Shown piece by piece: positions 35,881 to 45,333 of a DNA stretch of 64,000 bases. The translations under genes were made by a program, and so were the position numbers. Position 1 is the first letter of the stretch. Each line of letters opens with the position of its first letter. Under the pieces are notes generated by a model, which was not told the DNA's origin, did not search any database, and saw only the letters and a program-made list of their open reading frames with translations. This DNA is from Sphingomonas pituitosa NBRC 102491. GTDB lineage: Bacteria > Pseudomonadota > Alphaproteobacteria > Sphingomonadales > Sphingomonadaceae. The DNA is taken from positions 62,001 through 126,000 of the forward strand of contig NZ_BCYY01000002.1 in the NCBI RefSeq assembly GCF_001598435.1. Direction: 5' to 3'.

Positions 35881-37164
35881 CTAGCGACTGACGCCGAGGT
35901 CGCCGGACGAGGCGCGATCCGCCTTGAAGTCGGCATATCTGCCGAACTCCGCACGGGCGATCGCGCGGGCATGGACCTCGTCGGGCCCGTCGGCGAGCCG
36001 CAGCGTGCGGATGCTGCCCCAGTTGTGCGCGAGATCGAAATCGTCGCTCACCCCGGCGCCGCCATGCGCCTGGATGGCATCGTCCAGGATCTGCAGCGCC
36101 ATGTTCGGCGCCTGCACCTTGATCATCGCGATCTCGAGCTGGGCGGCCTTGTTGCCAGCCTTGTCCATCATGTCCGCCGCCTTCAGGCAGAGCAGCCGCG
36201 TCATCTCGATGTCGATCCGCGCCCGGGCGACGCGCTGTTCCCAGATCGAATGGTCCGCAATGCGCTTCCCGAAGGCGACCCGGCTGACGAGGCGCTTGGC
36301 CATCGCCCCGATCGCCTCTTCCGCGACCCCGATCGTTCGCATGCAATGGTGGATGCGCCCGGGCCCGAGGCGGCCTTGCGCGATCTCGAAACCGCGCCCC
36401 TCGCCGAGCAACAGATTGTCCGCCGGCACACGCACGTCGCGCAGCACGATCTCGGCATGGCCGTGCGGCGCGTGATCATACCCGAACACCGAAAGCATCC
36501 GCTCGATGGTCACGCCGGGGGTGTCGAGCGGCACCAGGATCATGCTCTGCTGGGCGTGCTTGGCGGCGCCGACATCGGTCTTGCCCATCAGGATGGCGAT
36601 CCTGCAGCGCGGATCGCCCGCGCCCGAGGACCACCATTTGCGCCCGTTGATCACATAATGATCACCGTCGCGCTCGATCCGCGTCTCGATGTTGGTCGCG
36701 TCGGAAGAGGCGACCGCCGGCTCGGTCATCAGGAAGGCCGATCGGATCTCGCCGTGCATCAGCGGCGCCAGCCACGCGTCCTTCTGGGCCCGCGTGCCGT
36801 AGCGATGCAGCACTTCCATGTTGCCGGTATCGGGCGCGGAGCAGTTGAACACCTCCGACGCCCAGCCAACCCGGCCCATCTCTTCCGCGCACAGCGCATA
36901 TTCCAGATTGGTGAGTTGCTCGCCTTCGAACACGAAGCTGTCGTCGACATGCGGTCGCCCGGATTGCGGCGGCATGAAGAAATTCCACAGGCCCGCGGCC
37001 TTGGCACGCGCCTTCACCTGCTCCAGAACCGGGTTGACAGCCCAGCGGTCCCCGGCGGCCGCGGCCGCGCGATAATCGGCGTCACGCGGCCGAACCTCGG
37101 CATCGATAAAGGCCTTCACCCGATCGCGGAAATGGGTCTCGCGCGCGTTCAGCGTGAAGTCCAT
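35881..37164 (-). CDS. Acyl-CoA dehydrogenase family protein
   Basis: A 427-residue flavoenzyme. It has the [20 protein letters not shown] active-site region, [16 protein letters not shown] (FAD/substrate loop), [11 protein letters not shown], and the C-terminal helical FAD motif [18 protein letters not shown]. The architecture matches the ACAD10/11-like subgroup, which fits the kinase-like gene three positions downstream. It is first in a four-gene operon with an ADH, the APH-like kinase and an SDR, divergent from the double-TetR gene. Confidence 0.93.
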   Translation of the reverse strand: MDFTLNARETHFRDRVKAFIDAEVRPRDADYRAAAAAGDRWAVNPVLEQVKARAKAAGLWNFFMPPQSGRPHVDDSFVFEGEQLTNLEYALCAEEMGRVGWASEVFNCSAPDTGNMEVLHRYGTRAQKDAWLAPLMHGEIRSAFLMTEPAVASSDATNIETRIERDGDHYVINGRKWWSSGAGDPRCRIAILMGKTDVGAAKHAQQSMILVPLDTPGVTIERMLSVFGYDHAPHGHAEIVLRDVRVPADNLLLGEGRGFEIAQGRLGPGRIHHCMRTIGVAEEAIGAMAKRLVSRVAFGKRIADHSIWEQRVARARIDIEMTRLLCLKAADMMDKAGNKAAQLEIAMIKVQAPNMALQILDDAIQAHGGAGVSDDFDLAHNWGSIRTLRLADGPDEVHARAIARAEFGRYADFKADRASSGDLGVSR

Positions 37165-37205
37165 GGCATCGCTCTCCTGTCACTCTTTGACCAAGGCTTA
37201 GCCCG

Positions 37206-37221
37206 TACCCGATATTCGGTA
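37206..37221. promoter_or_regulatory. Candidate TetR operator between the ACAD operon and its divergent regulator
   Basis: TACCCGATATTCGGTA is a nearly perfect palindrome (one unpaired base) of the size bound by TetR proteins. It lies 42 bases upstream of the acyl-CoA dehydrogenase and 84 bases upstream of the regulator, so one site could control both. Confidence 0.45.
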
Positions 37222-37304
37222 AAGGGTGGCCACCGATCAAATTCGCGACATACCCGCTTCAAAAAACCGTTTTGGCGCGCGACGGAAACGGCTAAGCTGG
37301 CGCG

Positions 37305-38540
37305 ATGCAATCGCCGCCCAAGATCGAGACCACGAATACGAAACGGTTCCAGGCCAAGCGCGACGCCATCCTCGCCGCCGCCGCCGCCGCCATCAACGAG
37401 CAGAGCGCGAAAGGCATGACCTTCGCCGACGTCGCGCGGCGCGTCGGCCTCAACACCACGTCGGTAACCTATTATTTCAAGCGCAAGGAAGACCTTGCCG
37501 CCGCCGCGTTCGAGCAGACGCTGGCCTGGCTGGACGCGATCCTCGACCAGGCGCTCGCCGAGCCCACGCCGGAGGCGCGCGTCGCCCGCTTCCTCGCCAC
37601 CAACATGGAACGGCTGGCGCGCATCGGCCGCGGCGAGGAACAGGCAGTCGCCATCCTCTCGGACCTGCGCGCAATGGAGGAGCCGCTGAAGGGCAAGCTG
37701 CTGACCGGCTGGCGCAATGTCTTCCGCAAGACGCGCAGCCTGTGGGGCAGCGAAGGCTCCCGCGCCGAGACCGACCTGCGTGGCGCACGTGCGCATGTGC
37801 TGCTGGAGAACAGCTTCTGGCTGAACGCGTGGATGTCACGCTACGAGATCGACGAATATCCGCGGGTCGAGGCACGGCTGATGGACGTGTTTCGTCACGG
37901 CATCGCCGCACCGGGGCAGGTCTGGACGCCCGAACTGTTCGAACTCGTGCACGAGGAGCCTGAGCCCGGCCGCGAGGCGTTTCTGCTGGCCGCCACGCGG
38001 CTGATCAACGAACTCGGCTATCGCGGCGCCTCGGTGCAGCGGATCGCCTCGGAGCTCAATGTCACCAAGGGAAGCTTCTATCACCATCTCGATGCCAAGG
38101 ACGACCTGGTCATCGCCTGCTACAAGCGCAGCTTCGACATCCTTGCCGATGCGCAGCGGCTGGCGGAAAGCCACGCCGGCACCCAGTGGCAGCGCATCGA
38201 AAGCACGCTGGCCACGCTGCTCGACTACCAATTTTCGGAGCGCGGGCCGCTCCTCCGCACCACCGCGCTTTCCGGCTTGCCGCCGCATGTCCGCAACACG
38301 ATGCTCGATCGATCAAACCGGATCGCGCGGCGCTTCGCCGGCATGCTGTCCGACGGCATCGCCGAGGGTACGATCCGCTCGATCGACCCGCTGGTCGCCA
38401 GCCAGGCGTTGATGGCGCTGCAGAACGCCGCGTTCGACATGCGCAAATGGGCAGGCACCATGCCGCGCGACCGTGCGGTGGCCTTTTACGCGTCCACCCT
38501 CGCCTTCGGCCTGTTCGACGATCGCGTGCTGCGCGGCTGA
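37305..38540 (+). CDS. Double TetR regulator: two TetR units in one polypeptide
   Basis: A 411-residue protein, about twice normal TetR length. It has two DNA-binding heads: residues 18-64 (ILAAAAAAINEQSAKGMT, helix-turn-helix 39-58, TSVTYYFKRKEDL) and 222-268 (FLLAATRLINELGYRGAS, helix-turn-helix 242-261, GSFYHHLDAKDDL). Each is followed by a helical ligand/dimerisation region. There is no stop or frameshift between them. The two halves differ enough to be an old fusion. It probably regulates the divergent acyl-CoA operon. Confidence 0.88.
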   Translation: MQSPPKIETTNTKRFQAKRDAILAAAAAAINEQSAKGMTFADVARRVGLNTTSVTYYFKRKEDLAAAAFEQTLAWLDAILDQALAEPTPEARVARFLATNMERLARIGRGEEQAVAILSDLRAMEEPLKGKLLTGWRNVFRKTRSLWGSEGSRAETDLRGARAHVLLENSFWLNAWMSRYEIDEYPRVEARLMDVFRHGIAAPGQVWTPELFELVHEEPEPGREAFLLAATRLINELGYRGASVQRIASELNVTKGSFYHHLDAKDDLVIACYKRSFDILADAQRLAESHAGTQWQRIESTLATLLDYQFSERGPLLRTTALSGLPPHVRNTMLDRSNRIARRFAGMLSDGIAEGTIRSIDPLVASQALMALQNAAFDMRKWAGTMPRDRAVAFYASTLAFGLFDDRVLRG

Positions 38541-38561
38541 GGCCGCGGCCGCAGGCTCCCG

Positions 38562-39089
38562 CTAGAGGTGCTTCTTGTCGAGCTTTCGCGCCAGCGTTCG
38601 GCGATGGAGGCCCAGGCGCCGCGCCGCTTCGGACAGGTTGTAGTTGGTGTCCGCCAGCGTCTGGTGGATATGCTCCCATTCGAGCGTCTTGATCGAGGTA
38701 GGTCGCGCCTTGAGCTCGGTATCGACATCGCCGTCGACGCGATCGAACGCTGCTTCGATGTCGTCGGTGTTGGCCGGCTTCATCAGATAGTTGGTGGCCC
38801 CCAGCTTCACCGCCTCCACCGCCGTGCTGATGCTGGCGAAGCCGGTCAGCACGACGATCCGCATCGCCGCGTCGATCTCGTGCAGCTGCTTGACACAGGC
38901 AAGGCCCGAACTGCCACCGAGCCGCAGGTCCACCACCGCGCGATCGGGCTCGAACTGCCGGGCGAGCGCCTCCAGATCCTCGGGCCCGTTGCGGACCTCC
39001 ACCGTGTAGCCGCGTCGCTCGAAGGACCGGCCCAGGGTGCGGGCGAAAACCACATCATCTTCCACGATCAATAACTTATGTGCGGTCAT
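38562..39089 (-). CDS. regA: Redox response regulator RegA/PrrA/ActR
   Basis: A 175-residue response regulator: receiver domain with phospho-accepting Asp54 (VVDLRLGG) and Lys in NYLMKPA, then a linker and a C-terminal Fis-type helix-turn-helix LSEAARRLGLHRRTLARKL. This is the RegA family of alphaproteobacteria, which controls respiration and redox genes. Its ATG overlaps the regB stop by four bases. Being in the same transcript as a terminal oxidase suggests direct feedback. Confidence 0.93.
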   Translation of the reverse strand: MTAHKLLIVEDDVVFARTLGRSFERRGYTVEVRNGPEDLEALARQFEPDRAVVDLRLGGSSGLACVKQLHEIDAAMRIVVLTGFASISTAVEAVKLGATNYLMKPANTDDIEAAFDRVDGDVDTELKARPTSIKTLEWEHIHQTLADTNYNLSEAARRLGLHRRTLARKLDKKHL

Positions 39090-40357
39090 TCGCTTTCGTC
39101 CTCAAGTGCGAGAGCAGCCTCGGGCACGCGCAGCATCACCTCCGCACCGCCCGTTTCGCAGTTGCGCGCCGTCAGCGTGCCGCCCAGCGTGCGTAGTACA
39201 TTATGGGTCAGGAACAGCCCCAGCCCGGCGCCCTGCATGCCCTTGCTGCTGTTATAGGGGTCGCCGATCCGCGGGAGAATGTCGGCAGGAAAGCCCCGCC
39301 CGTCGTCACGCACCGCCAGCACCAGTGCGTCGTCCTGCTGCGCGATCGACAGCCGGATGTGGGTCGCGCCCGCCTCCACTGCATTGTCGAGCAGATTGAC
39401 GATCGACTGCCCCAGTGCGCGATCGGCGACGATCGGCAGGTCGCTGCCGAGGCGGTAGTCGAGGATCACGCTGTCGTTGCGCGGCCAGCCTTCCACCAGT
39501 CCGGTGACGAACCGCCGGAGCGTGGTGCGCTCGGGCGACTCGCCGCTGATCTCGCCCGCCGCGAACAGGATCCCGGCGACGATCGCCTTGCAGCGTGCGA
39601 CCTCTGCCTGCATGTCCGCCACCTCGGCGCTGAGCTGCGGATCCTGCGCGATCTTCTTGTCCGCACGCCAGTCGCCCAGCGCGACGGAGATCGACGCGAG
39701 CGGCGTTCCCAGTTCGTGCGCCGCGCCGCTGGCGAGCAGCCCCATGCGCACGATATGCTCCTCTTCGGCCGCGCGCTGGCGAAGCTCGGCAAGGCGCGCG
39801 TCACGATCGCGCAGATTGCGCGCGATGCGGGTGACGAACTGGACGATCAGCGTCGCCGTCAGCGTGTAGTTGAACCACAGCGCGAAGAGGAACGGGCCCG
39901 AGAGCGATGTGGCGAGCATCGGCGGCAAGGGCAGCGGCCGGTGCACGATCGCCAGCACCGCGAAGGCCGAGCTGGTGAGCAGCACCAACACCCAGCTCGA
40001 TCCCGTTTCCAGCAGCACGGCACCCAGCACCACCTGCAGCAGGTAGAGCGAGACGAAGGGATTGGTGGCGCCGCCGCTGAGGTAGAGCAGCACGGTGAGG
40101 CATGCGACGTCCACCAGCAGCCCGGCCATGACCTGCGCATTGGTGGCGGGGCGCAGCGCGCGCGCCGGATACATCGCCAGGTTCAAGGCTACCAGCACGC
40201 CGACCGTGAGGAGCATCGGCACCAGCGGCAGGCGCACGCCGAAGAACAGATGGACGCCGAGGATCGTCGTCAGCTGCCCCAGCACCGCCAGCCAGCGCAA
40301 CTGGACCAGCAGCAGCAGGTTGCGGCGGGCGGCTTCCTCCGGCGTCGCCGTGGTCAT
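39086..40357 (-). CDS. regB: Redox sensor histidine kinase RegB/PrrB/ActS
   Basis: A 423-residue membrane kinase with six N-terminal membrane helices. It carries the quinone-sensing heptad GGATNPF (95-101), the phosphorylated His214 in ASGAAHELGTPL, and Cys256 in EVARCKAIV, which corresponds to the redox-active RegB cysteine. The ATPase domain has NLLDNAVEAGA and GAGLGLFL. I chose the start at 40357 because it overlaps the SURF1 stop (ATGA). It senses quinol state, fitting the quinol oxidase upstream. Confidence 0.93.
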   Translation of the reverse strand: MTTATPEEAARRNLLLLVQLRWLAVLGQLTTILGVHLFFGVRLPLVPMLLTVGVLVALNLAMYPARALRPATNAQVMAGLLVDVACLTVLLYLSGGATNPFVSLYLLQVVLGAVLLETGSSWVLVLLTSSAFAVLAIVHRPLPLPPMLATSLSGPFLFALWFNYTLTATLIVQFVTRIARNLRDRDARLAELRQRAAEEEHIVRMGLLASGAAHELGTPLASISVALGDWRADKKIAQDPQLSAEVADMQAEVARCKAIVAGILFAAGEISGESPERTTLRRFVTGLVEGWPRNDSVILDYRLGSDLPIVADRALGQSIVNLLDNAVEAGATHIRLSIAQQDDALVLAVRDDGRGFPADILPRIGDPYNSSKGMQGAGLGLFLTHNVLRTLGGTLTARNCETGGAEVMLRVPEAALALEDESE

Positions 40358-41046
40358 GCGTCTCCACGCCCGCGCCATGCCCACCATGCAAACCAGGCGG
40401 TCAGCAGGGCGAGGCCGAACCAGGTCAGCGCGTAGACGAGATGGTTGTTGGGGAAACGGACGACCGTCATGCCGCCCCGCGGCCAGCCATCGCCGCTACG
40501 ATCGGCGTCGATGAAATAGGGCGCGAGCTGCGGAAGCCCCCGCCCCATTGCACCCACGTCGCGCGAATACCAGCGGTCGGCAGCGGGATCGTTGGCGCGC
40601 AGAAAGCCGCCCTTGGGTTCGCTCAGGCGCAGCAGACCGGAAACACTGACCGGCTTCGCGCCTGCCGACGTGCAGTCCGGCAAGGACCGGCCTTCCGGCA
40701 GGAACCCGCGATTTACGAAGACCGTAAAGCCCCGATCGGTGACGAGCGGTGTCATCACCCATTTGCCAGGACCGAGATCGGTGACAGCCTGCGCGAGCTT
40801 CGTGCGGCAGGGAAGATAATAGCCGGTGGCGCGTACACGGCGGTAGGTCGCCTCGGTGGTGATGCCTGCCCATTCGGCGGGCCCCGGGGCGGGACCCGGC
40901 GCCGTGGCCAGCCCCCGCTCTACCCGGTCGATCAATGCCAGCTTCCAGGCGCGTCGCTCGACCTGCCAGATGCCGAGGCCGAGAAGGATGGCGATCAGCG
41001 GCAGCAGCGCGATCGCCATCCCGTTGCGGGAAGCCGGCCGGCTCAC
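40354..41046 (-). CDS. SURF1 family cytochrome oxidase assembly protein
   Basis: A 230-residue protein with an N-terminal and a C-terminal membrane helix flanking a periplasmic domain, the SURF1 plan. Motifs are LGIWQVERRAWK, FTVFVNRGFLPEG and FPNNHLVYALTWFGLA. It starts with GTG at 41046, overlapping the cyoD stop. SURF1 helps insert heme into subunit I of heme-copper oxidases. No cyoE heme O synthase follows, so heme synthesis must be encoded elsewhere. Confidence 0.9.
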   Translation of the reverse strand: MSRPASRNGMAIALLPLIAILLGLGIWQVERRAWKLALIDRVERGLATAPGPAPGPAEWAGITTEATYRRVRATGYYLPCRTKLAQAVTDLGPGKWVMTPLVTDRGFTVFVNRGFLPEGRSLPDCTSAGAKPVSVSGLLRLSEPKGGFLRANDPAADRWYSRDVGAMGRGLPQLAPYFIDADRSGDGWPRGGMTVVRFPNNHLVYALTWFGLALLTAWFAWWAWRGRGDA

Positions 41047-41435
41047 ATGCCGGCGCCGGAAGCCATCCCGGGCATCATGTTGAGGTTCATGTTGTACATC
41101 ACCCACAGCGAGCCCGCGAGCGCGATGACGATGATGATGATCGTGAACACCAGCGCCATCAGGGTCCAGCCCTGCTCCGACTTGCTGTTCATGTGGAGGA
41201 AGTAGATCATGTGGACGACGATCTGCACCATCGCCAGCGCCGCGCAGACCGCCACCGCCACGCGGGTGTCGACGATCCAGCCGCCCATAACGATCCCGAA
41301 GGGGATCGCGGTGAGGACGACCGAGAGCAGGAAGCCGGTGATGTAGCCGCCGCGGGTCGAGTGCGGCGCGTCATGGCCATGATCATGCCCGTGGGCGTGG
41401 GTGTGGCCGGCGTGGCCGTGGGTGTCCGCGCTCAT
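41043..41435 (-). CDS. cyoD: Cytochrome bo3 ubiquinol oxidase subunit IV, His-rich N-terminus
   Basis: A 130-residue subunit with three membrane helices and the family motif [15 protein letters not shown]. The first 25 residues are very His-rich ([17 protein letters not shown]), unlike E. coli CyoD, and the end is Met-rich ([16 protein letters not shown]). Both could bind copper. It overlaps cyoC by four bases. Confidence 0.93.
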   Translation of the reverse strand: MSADTHGHAGHTHAHGHDHGHDAPHSTRGGYITGFLLSVVLTAIPFGIVMGGWIVDTRVAVAVCAALAMVQIVVHMIYFLHMNSKSEQGWTLMALVFTIIIIVIALAGSLWVMYNMNLNMMPGMASGAGM

Positions 41436-42058
41436 CGCATGGCTCCAAACAGATAGACGAAGGTGAACACGCCGATCCAGATCACGTCCAGGAAGTGCCA
41501 GAACAGCGACAGGCACTGCAGGCGACGGACGTTGGCCGGGATCAGGCCCTTGCGGCCGATCTGCACCATCAGCGTGAACAGCCAGATCAGGCCGAAAGTG
41601 ACGTGCAGGCCGTGGGTGCCCACCAGGGTGAAGAACGAGGAGAGGAACGCCGAACGCCAGGGGCCGGCGCCCTCATGGATCAGCTCCGAGAACTCATAGA
41701 GCTCGATGCCCAGGAAGGCGGCGCCGAACAGCGCGGTCAGCAGCAGCCAGGCCTGGACGGCGCCCTTGCGCTGTTCCTGCATGGCAATCATCGCGAAGCC
41801 GTAGGTGATCGACGAGAACAGCAGCATCGCCGTGTTCACCGCCACCAGCGGCAGCTTGAACAGTTCGTGGGAGGTAGGGCCTCCCGCGAAGCTGGTGCCA
41901 TAGACGCCCCAGGCCGCGAACAGCATCGCGAAGATGAGGCAGTCGCTCATCAGGTACATCCAGAAGCCGAGCAGCGTGCTGCCGCCGGGTTCGTGATGCT
42001 CCTCCTCGAGCTGGTAGAAGACGGGCGTGTCCCCCGTCGGTACGGTCGTGGCGCTCAT
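41432..42058 (-). CDS. cyoC: Cytochrome bo3 ubiquinol oxidase subunit III
   Basis: A 208-residue five-helix subunit. [30 protein letters not shown] and the [14 protein letters not shown] and [14 protein letters not shown] helices identify subunit III of heme-copper quinol oxidases. It begins five bases after the cyoB stop. Confidence 0.95.
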   Translation of the reverse strand: MSATTVPTGDTPVFYQLEEEHHEPGGSTLLGFWMYLMSDCLIFAMLFAAWGVYGTSFAGGPTSHELFKLPLVAVNTAMLLFSSITYGFAMIAMQEQRKGAVQAWLLLTALFGAAFLGIELYEFSELIHEGAGPWRSAFLSSFFTLVGTHGLHVTFGLIWLFTLMVQIGRKGLIPANVRRLQCLSLFWHFLDVIWIGVFTFVYLFGAMR

Positions 42059-42062
42059 CGCG

Positions 42063-44063
42063 TCAGGCTCCCAGGCGCGCGAGCACCGTGGTGCGCGCAT
42101 TCTCGGTTTCGGTCACTTCTTCTGCGGAGATGTAGAAGTCGCGATCATAGTTGAAGGTATGGACGATCGCCGTGACGAGCAGACCCAGGAAGGCCGCTGC
42201 CGCGAGCCACCAGATGTACCAGATCATCGCGAAGCCGACGACGAGCGAGAAGCCCGCGAGGATGATGCCGGTGCCGGTGTTCTTGGGCATGTGGATCGGC
42301 AGATAGCCGGTGATCGGACGCTTCGCGCCGCGCGCCTTCATGTCGTACCAGGCATCCAGGTCGTGGATAACGGGCGAGAACGCGAAGTTGTAGGCCGGCG
42401 GCGGCGACGAGGTCGCCCATTCCAGCGTGCGCGCGTTCCACGGATCGCCGCTGTCGTCGCGCAGCGCCTCGCGGTTACGGATGCTGACGAAGATCTGCAT
42501 CAGGAAGGCAGCGATGCCGACTGCGATGATCGCGGCGCCGATCGCGGCGACGACGAACCAGATCTGCAGGCTCGGATCCTCGAAGTGGCGCAGGCGACGG
42601 GTCACGCCCATCAGGCCGAGGACGTAGAGCGGCGTGAACGCCACCCAGAAGCCCACCACCCAGCACCAGAAGGAGACCAGGCCCCACTTCTTGTCGAGCT
42701 TGAAGCCGAACGCCTTCGGCCACCAGTAGTTGATGCCGGCAAACAGGCCGAACAGCACGCCGCCGATGATCACGTTGTGGAAGTGCGCCACCAGGAACAG
42801 CGAGTTGTGCAGCACGAAGTCGGCCGGGGGCACCGCGAGCATCACGCCGGTCATGCCACCGATCACGAAGGTCAGCATGAACGCGACGGTCCACATCATC
42901 GGCAGTTCGAAGCGGATGCGGCCCTTGTACATGGTGAACAGCCAGTTGAAGATCTTGGCACCCGTCGGGATCGAGATGATCATCGTGGTGATGCCGAAGA
43001 AGCTGTTCACGCTTGCGCCCGAGCCCATCGTGAAGAAGTGGTGCAGCCAGACGAGGTACGACAGGATGGTGATGACCAGCACGGCGTAGACCATCGAGGT
43101 ATAGCCGAACAGGCGCTTGCCGGAGAAGGTCGAGGTGACTTCCGAGAAGATGCCGAACGCCGGCAGGATCAGGATGTAGACTTCCGGGTGACCCCAGATC
43201 CAGATCATGTTCACGTACATCATCGGGTTGCCGCCGCCGGTGTTCGTGAAGAACTGGGTGCCGACATAGCGATCGAGGCTGAGCATCGCGAGCACCGCGG
43301 TGAGCACCGGGAAGGCGGCGACGATCAGGATGTTGGTGGCAAGCGCGGTCCAGGTGAAGATCGGCATCTTCATCAGGCCCATGCCCGGGGCGCGCATCTT
43401 GACGATCGTGGCGACGAGGTTGACGCCCGACAGCAAGGTACCCACGCCCGCGATCTGCAAGGCCCAGATATAATAGTCGACACCGACGTCCGGCGAGTAA
43501 TCGAGGCCCGACAGCGGCGCCATCGCCAGCCAGCCGGTCCGCGCGAACTCACCGATGAACAGGCTGGCCATCACCAGCGCCGCACCGGCCGCCGTCATCC
43601 AGAAGCTGAAATTGTTCAGGAACGGGAAGCTGACGTCGCGCGCGCCGATCTGCAGCGGCACCACGAAGTTCATCAGGCCGGTGACGAACGGCATCGCCAC
43701 GAAGAAGATCATGATCACGCCGTGCGCGGTGAAGATCTGATCATAGTGGTGCGAATTGAGATAGCCTTCGTTGGCGCCGAACGCCATCGACTGCTGGAGA
43801 CGCATCATGATCGCGTCGGCAAAGCCGCGCAGCAGCATCACCAGGCCCAGCACCATGTACATGATGCCGATGCGCTTGTGATCGACGGTGGTGAACCACT
43901 CCTTCCAGAGATAGCCCCACAGGCGGAAATAGGTCAGCGCGCCAACCAGCGCGATGCCACCGAGTGCGACGCCCGCGAAGGTCGCCACGACGATCGGCTC
44001 GTGGATCGGCAGGCTCTCGATGGAGAGCCGACCGAAGATCATCTTGATCAAGGTGTCAGACAT
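42063..44063 (-). CDS. cyoB: Cytochrome bo3 ubiquinol oxidase subunit I
   Basis: A 666-residue subunit with the heme b / heme o3-CuB core: [10 protein letters not shown] (heme ligand), [13 protein letters not shown] (CuB His and cross-linked Tyr), [15 protein letters not shown] and [11 protein letters not shown]. It has 15 expected helices. I chose the ATG at 44063; an in-frame TTG at 44075 overlapping cyoA is possible. It reduces oxygen with ubiquinol and pumps protons. Confidence 0.97.
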   Translation of the reverse strand: MSDTLIKMIFGRLSIESLPIHEPIVVATFAGVALGGIALVGALTYFRLWGYLWKEWFTTVDHKRIGIMYMVLGLVMLLRGFADAIMMRLQQSMAFGANEGYLNSHHYDQIFTAHGVIMIFFVAMPFVTGLMNFVVPLQIGARDVSFPFLNNFSFWMTAAGAALVMASLFIGEFARTGWLAMAPLSGLDYSPDVGVDYYIWALQIAGVGTLLSGVNLVATIVKMRAPGMGLMKMPIFTWTALATNILIVAAFPVLTAVLAMLSLDRYVGTQFFTNTGGGNPMMYVNMIWIWGHPEVYILILPAFGIFSEVTSTFSGKRLFGYTSMVYAVLVITILSYLVWLHHFFTMGSGASVNSFFGITTMIISIPTGAKIFNWLFTMYKGRIRFELPMMWTVAFMLTFVIGGMTGVMLAVPPADFVLHNSLFLVAHFHNVIIGGVLFGLFAGINYWWPKAFGFKLDKKWGLVSFWCWVVGFWVAFTPLYVLGLMGVTRRLRHFEDPSLQIWFVVAAIGAAIIAVGIAAFLMQIFVSIRNREALRDDSGDPWNARTLEWATSSPPPAYNFAFSPVIHDLDAWYDMKARGAKRPITGYLPIHMPKNTGTGIILAGFSLVVGFAMIWYIWWLAAAAFLGLLVTAIVHTFNYDRDFYISAEEVTETENARTTVLARLGA

Positions 44064-44071
44064 GGGAGTGC

Positions 44072-45217
44072 TCAAGCCTCGCCCGCCGCCGCGCGACCGG
44101 GATAGGCCGGCGCGTCCATGCGGGTCATGTTACGGTTCGAATCCGCGCCGGGTTCGCTGTGGCCGGCGGGAGCTCCGTGCGGATGGGTCAGGTGCGGACT
44201 GGTCTTCATTTCATCCGGCGACTTCATCAGCGCGCCATCGGCGCCATCGCCCGAACGGTTGTTTACCGCAGGCGCAACTTCCTGGGCACCCGCACCATGG
44301 TGCATCATGTGGCCGCCGCAGGTCGTGCCGGGCTTCACGCACATCTGGACGATGCGGTCGAACAGACCGGCCTCGATCGCGCCGAAGTGCATCGCCGGCA
44401 CCTTCTCGCTCGGCTTTTCGAGCGTGAGATACTGCGCAGCATCGAGCGAACCACCGCTGGCCTTGGTCTTGGCGACCCACTGGTCGAAGCCCGCATTGTC
44501 CACCGACAGGGTCGGGAAGCGCATGTCGGAGAAGCCGGCGCCGCTATAGTTGGCGCTCACGCCCTCGAAGGTGCCGACGCGGTTCATCACCGCGTGGAGC
44601 TTCGTCTCCATGCCCGGCATGGTGTAGATCATGCCCGCCATCGCCGGCACGTAGAAGGTGTTCATCACGCTCGACGAGGTCAGGCGGAAGCGCACCTGGC
44701 GATCGGCCGGCAGCACCAGCTCATTGACCGTGGCGACGCCCTGCTCGGGATAGATGAACAGCCACTTCCAGTCGAGCGAGACGACCTGGATCTCCAGCGG
44801 CTCCTGGCCGGCCGGGATCGGCTTGCCCGGGGCGATGCGGTCCAGCGGCCGATACGGGTCCAGCTGGTGCGTGGTCAGCCAGGTCAGCGCGCCGAGCGCG
44901 ATGATGATCAGCAGCGGCGCCGACCAGATGACCAGCTCGATCCGCGTCGAGTGATCCCAGTCGGGCTTGTATTCCGACTCGGTGTTGCTCGCACGGTACT
45001 TGACCGCGAAAACCACCGTCAGGATCATCACCGGCACGATGATGAGCAGCATCAAAAAGACGGACCAGAGGATCAGATCGGCTTGCTGCCGTGCAACATC
45101 GCCGGACGGATTCATCACCACAAGGTCGCACCCGCCGAGGATCAGCGGGGCAGCGAGGGTAGCGATCAAGGCCGTCGGCCTGAGGGCGCGACGGAACGGG
45201 GTCATGGATCGAAACAT
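44072..45217 (-). CDS. cyoA: Cytochrome bo3 ubiquinol oxidase subunit II, extended His/Met-rich tail
   Basis: A 381-residue lipoprotein (lipobox LILGGC) with two membrane helices and a periplasmic cupredoxin domain. The CuA ligands are absent ([15 protein letters not shown] in place of the CuA motif), so it is a quinol rather than cytochrome c oxidase. Compared with E. coli CyoA it has a C-terminal tail of about 80 residues with [15 protein letters not shown] and more His/Met. It is the first gene of cyoABCD-SURF1-regB-regA. Confidence 0.95.
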   Translation of the reverse strand: MFRSMTPFRRALRPTALIATLAAPLILGGCDLVVMNPSGDVARQQADLILWSVFLMLLIIVPVMILTVVFAVKYRASNTESEYKPDWDHSTRIELVIWSAPLLIIIALGALTWLTTHQLDPYRPLDRIAPGKPIPAGQEPLEIQVVSLDWKWLFIYPEQGVATVNELVLPADRQVRFRLTSSSVMNTFYVPAMAGMIYTMPGMETKLHAVMNRVGTFEGVSANYSGAGFSDMRFPTLSVDNAGFDQWVAKTKASGGSLDAAQYLTLEKPSEKVPAMHFGAIEAGLFDRIVQMCVKPGTTCGGHMMHHGAGAQEVAPAVNNRSGDGADGALMKSPDEMKTSPHLTHPHGAPAGHSEPGADSNRNMTRMDAPAYPGRAAAGEA

Positions 45218-45257
45218 AGCGGCCGCGAGTTAGGAGTGGTTGTGCGGGCGCGAAATA

Positions 45258-45270
45258 GGACAATTTGTCC
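45258..45270. promoter_or_regulatory. Palindrome GGACAATTTGTCC upstream of cyoA
   Basis: A perfect 13-base palindrome about 41 bases before cyoA and 64 bases before the divergent MFS gene, in a gap of only 116 bases. This position fits an operator for one or both genes. I cannot assign it to a regulator; it does not resemble the FNR/FixK TTGAT-N4-ATCAA site. Confidence 0.5.
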
Positions 45271-45333
45271 CATGGCTGCAACCCGAGACTTTCCCTAGGT
45301 GCTTTCCCCAAAGCTTTGCGGTAGACATATCCC

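Noticed and set aside
42027..44105. 692-codon plus-strand frame opposite cyoB
   Set aside because: Antisense to a certain oxidase subunit; the translation is dominated by His, Asp, Arg and Glu with no hydrophobic core, which is a codon-bias artefact.
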